DNA of 11,274 nt from positions 1 through 11,274 of the forward strand of contig QMPB01000090.1 in the NCBI GenBank assembly GCA_003648395.1. Reading direction: 5' to 3'. The position numbers and the translations under genes were made by a program. Source of the stretch: Bacteroidota bacterium. Lineage in GTDB: Bacteria; Bacteroidota; Bacteroidia; Bacteroidales; UBA1556. Each line of letters begins with the position of its first letter. The first letter of the stretch is position 1. Shown here in pieces: positions 6,394 to 11,274 of the stretch. The notes under the pieces were generated by a model that saw only the letters and a program-made list of their open reading frames with translations, was not told where the DNA came from and made no database searches.

Positions 6394-7584
6394 TTATCTT
6401 TCAATTTCTGGTGGACAAGTTTGTAATGATACCATTGTTGCATGAACATCAGCAATATTAGTATTTATAAGCATTTTCTCCAAAACTGCAATTGCGTGAG
6501 TATAACTAGGCCCTCTTAGATTAACTCTTCGAGGCTTTGATGACCCATCGGTAACATAATACATCCCGTATTCACCTCTACCACTTTCAAGTTTCACATA
6601 AGTTTCACCTTTAGGGATCTTCCAGTGTAGCACATTGGGCATATCACCTTTAATATCACCTTTTTCTGGCATTTTAGCCATAATCTGACGAATAAGATCA
6701 ACCGTTTGAACTAGCTCTTGCCAACGAACCCATGTACGAGAATAAATATCGCCATCAGTAGCTGTTGGTGGATCAAAATCCAACTCACTATATTTTAAGT
6801 ATGGATTATCTTTTCTAACATCACGTTTCACTCCAGAAGCACGAGCATTAGTTCCAACAATTCCAAATTTATTAATCCACTCTTTAGGAATAACAGCACT
6901 ACCTACAGCACGAGCCTTAAAAACTGAATTATGAAATATCAATTTTCTAATACGTACTATAAAATCATCAATATCGGTAAGGTTATCTTCCATACGTTTT
7001 TTGAAACCACTAGGCAATAAACCACGAACTCCTCCAGGGATAATATACATATGATATACACGTGCTCCAGTAAGTTCCTCAAAACGATCAAGAATTAAAT
7101 CGCGAAGATAAACTCCCCACTGAACACCTATTCCCAAAGAATAAGTACCCGCTTGACCAGGAACTCCACGAAGTAAACCTTGCAAACGAGCCATCTCTAG
7201 CGCTAAAGTTCTTAGCCATTCAGCCATTTCAGGAACCTGTCCTGTTAGGCCCGAAAGCTCCTCAGTAGAACGAGCAATAAGATACTCATTAGTATCTGGC
7301 TCAGCCACACACATTCTAATGGATGTTGGGAAACCCTGAACGAATAAACGACGTTCTATTAATTTCTCAAATCCACGGTGTAGATAACCAACATGTGTTT
7401 TAGCTTCAACTATTTCGTCGCCACCAAGTGTCATTTCAACTGCCATATTACCAGTAACACCAGGGTGGTTAGGTCCTAACCAAATCTTTGTATATTTATG
7501 AGATGACAAATCAACATCTAAAGTGCCGTCACCTTTCGTAGAAGGATATTTACTTCTATCTGGTTGAAAAAACTTATTGCTCAT
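6394..7584 (-). CDS. NuoD/MbxL-like catalytic large subunit with CxxE motifs
   Basis: The 396-residue large subunit of a complex I/[NiFe]-hydrogenase-type peripheral arm. Family blocks are clear: GPNHPGVTG (37-45), VGYLHRGFEKLIERR (65-79), GVRGLLPSG (185-193), GIVGTNARASGVKRD (241-255), and ESGRGEYGMYYVTDG (333-347). The four cysteines that hold nickel-iron in hydrogenases occur as two CxxC motifs; here both positions read CxxE: C92-V-A-E95 after IRM, and C390-P-P-E393 at the C-terminus (SLQTCPPEIER). It is therefore not a normal [NiFe] enzyme. By my alignment the complex I quinone ligands are also absent: the loop His is T44 and the Tyr is M91. This points to an Mbx/Mbs-like third class. The gene overlaps the NuoC-like gene by 11 nt, indicating tight co-expression. 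Confidence 0.9.
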   Translation of the reverse strand: MSNKFFQPDRSKYPSTKGDGTLDVDLSSHKYTKIWLGPNHPGVTGNMAVEMTLGGDEIVEAKTHVGYLHRGFEKLIERRLFVQGFPTSIRMCVAEPDTNEYLIARSTEELSGLTGQVPEMAEWLRTLALEMARLQGLLRGVPGQAGTYSLGIGVQWGVYLRDLILDRFEELTGARVYHMYIIPGGVRGLLPSGFKKRMEDNLTDIDDFIVRIRKLIFHNSVFKARAVGSAVIPKEWINKFGIVGTNARASGVKRDVRKDNPYLKYSELDFDPPTATDGDIYSRTWVRWQELVQTVDLIRQIMAKMPEKGDIKGDMPNVLHWKIPKGETYVKLESGRGEYGMYYVTDGSSKPRRVNLRGPSYTHAIAVLEKMLINTNIADVHATMVSLQTCPPEIER

Positions 7585-8134
7585 CTTTATTTTTTTTAGC
7601 GGTTACTGGTTGATTAGGATATAATTTCTCGCGCATATATGTTGCCGGATCATGAGTTTTACGACCTTCACGCATAAAATATGTTTCTTCAGCATATTTA
7701 TTAGTATCAAAATCGCGACGCATATGAGGCATATCATCCCAACCTTCAACAACAAAATCCTCATCTACTCGAGGGCTACCAGGAAAATCGATTCCAAAAG
7801 CCTCTTTCAACTCGCGTTGGTATGTCCAAATCTGTTCCCATAAATGATGGGCAGATTGCATTACAGCATTTTCTCTATCAATTGCTACCTTAATACCAAA
7901 CTCAGTTTTAGTTTCAGGATTATTAAGAAGGTAAAGAAGTTGAAAATATCCATCTTCTATCCAATCCACACAACTCATTAAAGTAAAGTGCGCATAACCT
8001 TCGTAATCGCGCATATATGTAACCATATCAATGGCTAACTCTTTATCTACATAGGCAAAAACAAGATTATCACGTTGTTGAACAACCTCTTTCAAATTAT
8101 ATTTTGTACCTACTCTTTCTATTAAACTCTTCAT
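7574..8134 (-). CDS. NuoC/MbxK-like 30-kDa peripheral subunit
   Basis: The 186-residue protein corresponds to the NuoC (30 kDa) or HycE/EchD N-terminal family, a structural partner that packs against the NuoD-like subunit on the cytoplasmic side. The best support is the family signature at 105-119 (YQRELKEAFGIDFPG), equivalent to the REVWDMFGI.F.GHP block, followed by the GWDDMPHMRRDFD (131-143) equivalent of the w.g.PlRkDy element. The conserved-looking block SCVDWIEDGYFQLLYLL (54-70) matches the beta-sheet core. It carries no cofactor ligands, as is normal. The C-terminal tail (about 175-186) is lysine-rich and overlaps the next start codon. It lies 25 nt after the NuoB-like gene and overlaps the NuoD-like gene by 11 nt. 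The identification is firm as a family; the exact complex type comes from its neighbours. Confidence 0.88.
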   Translation of the reverse strand: MKSLIERVGTKYNLKEVVQQRDNLVFAYVDKELAIDMVTYMRDYEGYAHFTLMSCVDWIEDGYFQLLYLLNNPETKTEFGIKVAIDRENAVMQSAHHLWEQIWTYQRELKEAFGIDFPGSPRVDEDFVVEGWDDMPHMRRDFDTNKYAEETYFMREGRKTHDPATYMREKLYPNQPVTAKKNKDEQ

Positions 8135-8159
8135 TATTGAAATATTATAAGTTTATGAA

Positions 8160-8885
8160 TTACCAGTTATAATCCGGCATATTCCAATCCTTAATTACCT
8201 TCTTTTGATTTGCTTTATACTCATCAAAATTTTCTGCATAAATATTAGCACCTTCACCTTTTCCTGATTTAATAATCTCTTTAAGCTTCATAAAACCTGC
8301 TAAAAGAGCTTCAGGGCGAGGCATACAACCAGCAATATAAACATCTACTGGCAAGTACTTATCCAAACGATTGATAGTACTATAACTATCGTAATACATA
8401 CCACCATTGATAGTACAACTACCAAGAGCAATAATATATTTTGGAGAAGGCATTTGCTCATAACTACGGATAACTCTTTTAAGAGTTTTTACCGAAAGGT
8501 AACCCGAAATAATAAATGCATTTGACTGACGTGGCGTAGGACGCATTTGAATACCAAAACGGAAAGCATCAAATCGTGGAGTCATTAATGGCGGTATCTC
8601 AATACTACCACAGCCAGTTCCAAAACCTAATACCCAAATACTTTCGGCACGAGCCCAGTTCAGGAATTTTTCAACAACACCTTTACTTGGCTCTTCTACA
8701 GTAGGTTTTTCTCCACTAAAGTAATCGTAAATAGGATTTACTTTAATAATAGAACCATCAGGAGCAATAACTTCTCTCTCTTCATCTTCAGGACGAACAA
8801 ACGACTTTTCTTCTTTAGTAGAAGCATTAGCTTCTGCCTTTTTAAGAAGTTCGTTCATCTTATCATTCATATCTAATTCTGACAT
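8160..8885 (-). CDS. NuoB/MbxJ-like small subunit with a three-cysteine cluster site
   Basis: This 241-residue protein carries the proximal (N2-type) iron-sulfur cluster next to the NuoD-like subunit. The NuoB core begins near residue 76. It shows FGTGCGSIEIPP (88-99), RFDAFRFGI (104-112), RPTPRQ (115-120), YEQMPSPKYIIALGSC (142-157), and VYIAGCMPRPEAL (182-194). Normal NuoB has CC before the xIE motif, and hydrogenases have CxxC. Here only C92 is present, followed by Gly. The protein has only three cysteines in total (C92, C157, C187), so a standard four-cysteine cluster is impossible; a non-Cys ligand or a [3Fe-4S] cluster is implied. The first ~75 residues are an acidic, charged extension absent from typical NuoB. 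It follows the NuoH-like gene after 11 nt. Confidence 0.9.
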   Translation of the reverse strand: MSELDMNDKMNELLKKAEANASTKEEKSFVRPEDEEREVIAPDGSIIKVNPIYDYFSGEKPTVEEPSKGVVEKFLNWARAESIWVLGFGTGCGSIEIPPLMTPRFDAFRFGIQMRPTPRQSNAFIISGYLSVKTLKRVIRSYEQMPSPKYIIALGSCTINGGMYYDSYSTINRLDKYLPVDVYIAGCMPRPEALLAGFMKLKEIIKSGKGEGANIYAENFDEYKANQKKVIKDWNMPDYNW

Positions 8886-8896
8886 AATACTCTAAA

Positions 8897-9802
8897 TTAA
8901 AAACTATATAATAATATAGCAATGATACCTAATACTAATGGTAGCTTGAAAAACCAAACTACAGATTGCTCAATTCTAAATCTAGGGAATACTACTCCCA
9001 CAAATACAGAATAAAAATATATTAAGAATGTTTTAATAATAAATTCGACCCAACTAGTAGCACCTCCAAAAATAAGATTCATAAATAATGCTGCTTCCAT
9101 AACATGGATAATAGCACCACTACTCATCAATATTCCTAGGTAGCTACCATGATACTCTGTAGGAGGTCCAATTGGAATCTCGTTTGGAGCTTTCACCAAG
9201 TTAAAAGGAGAATGGCCAAAAGCACCTAGAGCTGCAAGCATAATAGCTGCTGAAGCTACAGGGTTGGTAAACAAAGTCCAGCCTAAAACTTGCTGTGCTT
9301 CTACAATTTCAACTAATGATAAAGTTTGGTATTGAATAGCTAAGGATAAGATACCTAAAGTAAGAGGCAATTCAACAGCAGCATGCTGAGCCAAACCACG
9401 ACCAATACCTATTGCCGAGTGAGGTTGTCCACCTTCTCCAGCACCTAGCGCCATTCCCAACATTCCAAATAATTGGAAGTAAAGGATTAATACAATATCT
9501 CCTTGAAAAGAGAAATTTAACCAATGTTCGTTCTCCGTAACCAAAGCAGGCATAAAAAGAAACATACCAACAGCACCTGTAAGTCTGAATACAGGCCCTA
9601 AATAGAACATTGTACCATGAGTAAGTGTTGTTCTTACAGCAGCATTTTTTACTAAATCAATCCATGGTTGATAAATTGGTATTCCGTGACGTCCCGCCAC
9701 ACGAGCAACAATCTTTCTAAAAGTTGCGCTCATTAACATTCCCCAGTTTAATACTAAAAATAAACCTAGAAATGTATATCCTAATTGTGCATAAATAGTC
9801 AT
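8897..9802 (-). CDS. NuoH/MbxM-like membrane subunit
   Basis: The 301-residue integral membrane protein of the NuoH/HyfC/EchB family links the redox arm to the ion-pumping arm. About eight hydrophobic helices are visible. Family signatures are ARVAGRHGIPIYQPWIDLVK (33-52), corresponding to the R..GP...QP..D..K loop, HAAVELPLTLGI (140-151), and a third loop, GHSPFNLVKAPNEIPIGPPTEYHG (196-219), equivalent to PFDLPEAE.EL..G...EYSG. In that last motif the usual acidic residues are altered (D to N, E to K, E to N), while the later GPPTEYHG resembles hydrogenase and Mbx relatives more than complex I. The 3' end is followed 11 nt later by the NuoB-like gene, and the start is only 2 nt behind the antiporter-like gene, so the genes are translated as one tight operon. 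Confidence 0.9.
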   Translation of the reverse strand: MTIYAQLGYTFLGLFLVLNWGMLMSATFRKIVARVAGRHGIPIYQPWIDLVKNAAVRTTLTHGTMFYLGPVFRLTGAVGMFLFMPALVTENEHWLNFSFQGDIVLILYFQLFGMLGMALGAGEGGQPHSAIGIGRGLAQHAAVELPLTLGILSLAIQYQTLSLVEIVEAQQVLGWTLFTNPVASAAIMLAALGAFGHSPFNLVKAPNEIPIGPPTEYHGSYLGILMSSGAIIHVMEAALFMNLIFGGATSWVEFIIKTFLIYFYSVFVGVVFPRFRIEQSVVWFFKLPLVLGIIAILLYSF

Positions 9803-9804
9803 AA

Positions 9805-11274
9805 TTATAAACTTCCTCCAATTGTTATAAAAAATAGAACAATAATAAATAGTACAATATGTAACAAATAAGCCTGTCCATTACCACTATATACTCTACG
9901 AGCAAAACCTGCCGTTTCGTATACAATATTTGTCATCCACTCCCAGAATTTCTCGAAATAGGGAAGGGTTATAGGCCATACTGCTTTGTAAAAACCTGCG
10001 TACATATTATATGCTATATGTGTTGTTTCTGGTCTCTCAGGACGTTCGCCAGAGAAAACCACATCAAATTGCTTAATTTTGTGAGCTTTGCGTGTAATCA
10101 TTAATAATACACCCAAAACTAAGATAAATAATATTCCAATGGTTATCATTACACCAGTACCTGTCCAGTAACCTAGTTGGGTATAAGCATATGAGCCTTG
10201 CCAATCCAATCCACCTTCAGGAAAATAATTTGCAATAATATCGCCAAGAGGCTGTAATACCCATTGCGGCTTAGCGGCAAATACCATTAATCCTACAATA
10301 AGAGTATATATTGGTATTAAGAACCAAATAGAGATCTCTTTCAACTCACGATGATTATCTTTCAACTGACCCAAGAAAATAGTATGAATCAAGCGGAATA
10401 AATATAAGAAAGCAAGCCCTCCAGAGAAGAATACTATTGCTCCTTGGAAATACCAACCTTTTTCTATAACAGCATTATAGAATAACCATTTTCCAGTGAA
10501 ACCTGACAATGGAGGCACTCCAGCAAGAGCTATAATACCAATTAACACAGCTACAAAAGCGAAAGGCATCTTCTTAATCAAACCACCCATTTCGTACATA
10601 TTATGAGTACCTGTACGCAATACCACTGCTCCTATTGTAAGGAAGAGTACTGCTTTATACATAAAGTGATTGATTGTATATGTAAAACCTGTTAACCAAC
10701 CTAAGTGAGTCATTATTGCGAAAGCGAATATTATATAACCTAGCTGACCAATTGATGAATAAGCAAGTAAACGCTTAGCATCTTCTTGAAAAACAGCACC
10801 AATATTACCAACCAAAGCGGTAAGAGCACCAATCCAACCAAGGATATAAGCAATTGTACTTAAATCGAAGTCGGATTTAGTAATTCCAATTAGTGCTAAT
10901 AAAACACCAAATACACCAGCCTTTAATAATATAGCCGAAACCATAGGTGATACATCACTTTCAGCTTCACCATGAGCACCAGGTAACCAAATATGAAGAC
11001 CGATAGAAGCTGTTTTAGTTAAGAATCCAATAATTAATAACCCATATGCCCAATTTGGGAAATATTGAATATTATTAATAATATCTATTGATAAGAAATC
11101 TTGTCCGATACCAGCAATACCAAATCCTGTAAGGATAGCATAGGCACCAGCAATACTAAATAGCATATAACTAAGCGCGTGTGGCATGGATTTTTTACCT
11201 CTAATAATTAAGAAGTAAGAACCTGCTGTCATTAACTCCCATCCATAGAAGAAACCTAAAGTTGTTTGTGCTTC
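9805..11274 (-). CDS. MrpD/NuoN-like antiporter subunit, 5' end beyond the window
   Basis: The reading frame stays open to the right edge, so the ATG at 11230-11232 is internal and at least 489 residues are present; perhaps 100 or more N-terminal residues are missing. It belongs to the proton-translocating NuoL/M/N-MrpD-HyfB family. Visible residues: Glu13 in GWELM matches the buried TM5 glutamate. Lys87 in GFLTKTASIGLHIWLP matches the TM7 lysine. HGEAESDVSPMVSAILLKAG and YSSIGQLGYI are family blocks. Lys207 is in HFMYKAVLF, and Lys262 in PPLSGFTGKWL matches the TM12 lysine of the MrpD/NuoN type. The C-terminal RRVYSGNGQAYLLHIVLF is typical of hydrogenase and Mbx antiporter subunits. All expected charged residues are there, so ion pumping is likely. 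Na+ versus H+ cannot be decided. It precedes the NuoH-like gene by 2 nt. Confidence 0.92.
   Translation of the reverse strand, partial: EAQTTLGFFYGWELMTAGSYFLIIRGKKSMPHALSYMLFSIAGAYAILTGFGIAGIGQDFLSIDIINNIQYFPNWAYGLLIIGFLTKTASIGLHIWLPGAHGEAESDVSPMVSAILLKAGVFGVLLALIGITKSDFDLSTIAYILGWIGALTALVGNIGAVFQEDAKRLLAYSSIGQLGYIIFAFAIMTHLGWLTGFTYTINHFMYKAVLFLTIGAVVLRTGTHNMYEMGGLIKKMPFAFVAVLIGIIALAGVPPLSGFTGKWLFYNAVIEKGWYFQGAIVFFSGGLAFLYLFRLIHTIFLGQLKDNHRELKEISIWFLIPIYTLIVGLMVFAAKPQWVLQPLGDIIANYFPEGGLDWQGSYAYTQLGYWTGTGVMITIGILFILVLGVLLMITRKAHKIKQFDVVFSGERPERPETTHIAYNMYAGFYKAVWPITLPYFEKFWEWMTNIVYETAGFARRVYSGNGQAYLLHIVLFIIVLFFITIGGSL

Noticed and set aside
6243..6461. Small + strand ORF of 72 codons across the operon spacer
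   Set aside because: It runs antisense into the end of the NuoD-like gene, its composition reflects repeat DNA, and it shows no recognisable protein feature.
6394..7584. [NiFe]-hydrogenase large subunit
   Set aside because: Both CxxC nickel-iron ligand pairs have lost their second cysteine (CxxE), so a normal NiFe site cannot form.
11230..11232. ATG as true start of the antiporter-like subunit
   Set aside because: The frame continues open to the window edge with conserved family sequence (FFYGWEL) just upstream, so the ATG is internal.
6394..11274. Standard NADH:quinone oxidoreductase (complex I)
   Set aside because: The quinone-contact His and Tyr positions of the NuoD-like subunit are Thr and Met, the NuoB-like CC motif is broken, and the gene order is that of Mbx/Mbs rather than nuoA-N. 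A quinone role cannot be fully excluded.

Overview
The window comes from an AT-rich bacterial chromosome, most likely a Bacteroidota member of the Bacteroidales/Marinilabiliales type with an at least partly anaerobic metabolism. Three things suggest this: no Shine-Dalgarno sequences ahead of the genes, several boxes matching the Bacteroidota -7 promoter consensus TAnnTTTG, and intergenic CCCGATAGCTATCGGG-type palindromes with octamer repeats. This placement is inference; there is no rRNA gene here.

Left part (1-4346). A gene-free leader (1-308) holds a striking degenerate array with an 8-nt period. It is followed on the + strand by tyrosyl-tRNA synthetase (tyrS, 309-1601) and a small membrane-anchored coiled-coil protein of unknown function (1693-2244). 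Convergent to these, on the - strand, lie a 302-residue SBF-type (bile acid:Na+ symporter-like) membrane transporter (2308-3216) and a dihydroorotate-dehydrogenase-like FMN protein (3334-4305) that lacks the usual catalytic cysteine motif.

Right part (4347-11274). One - strand operon, entering from beyond the right edge, reads in transcription order: MrpD/NuoN-like antiporter subunit (5' end cut by the window edge), NuoH-like, NuoB-like, NuoC-like and NuoD-like subunits, then a 600-residue fusion of a NuoI-like 8Fe ferredoxin with a GltD/NfnB-like FAD-NAD(P) oxidoreductase. A 14-bp hairpin plus T-tract (4347-4384) ends the operon. The order matches the antiporter-M-J-K-L-N order of archaeal Mbx/Mbs complexes, with the ferredoxin-like N subunit position taken by the fusion protein.

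The complex looks like neither true complex I nor a hydrogenase. In the NuoD-like subunit both [NiFe]-binding CxxC motifs read CxxE, and the complex I quinone-contact His and Tyr positions are Thr and Met. The NuoB-like subunit has only three cysteines for its proximal cluster. The simplest hypothesis is an ion-translocating ferredoxin:NAD(P) (or sulfur-linked) oxidoreductase in which the NAD(P)-reactive flavoprotein is built into the peripheral arm. The catalytic reaction cannot be settled from sequence alone.
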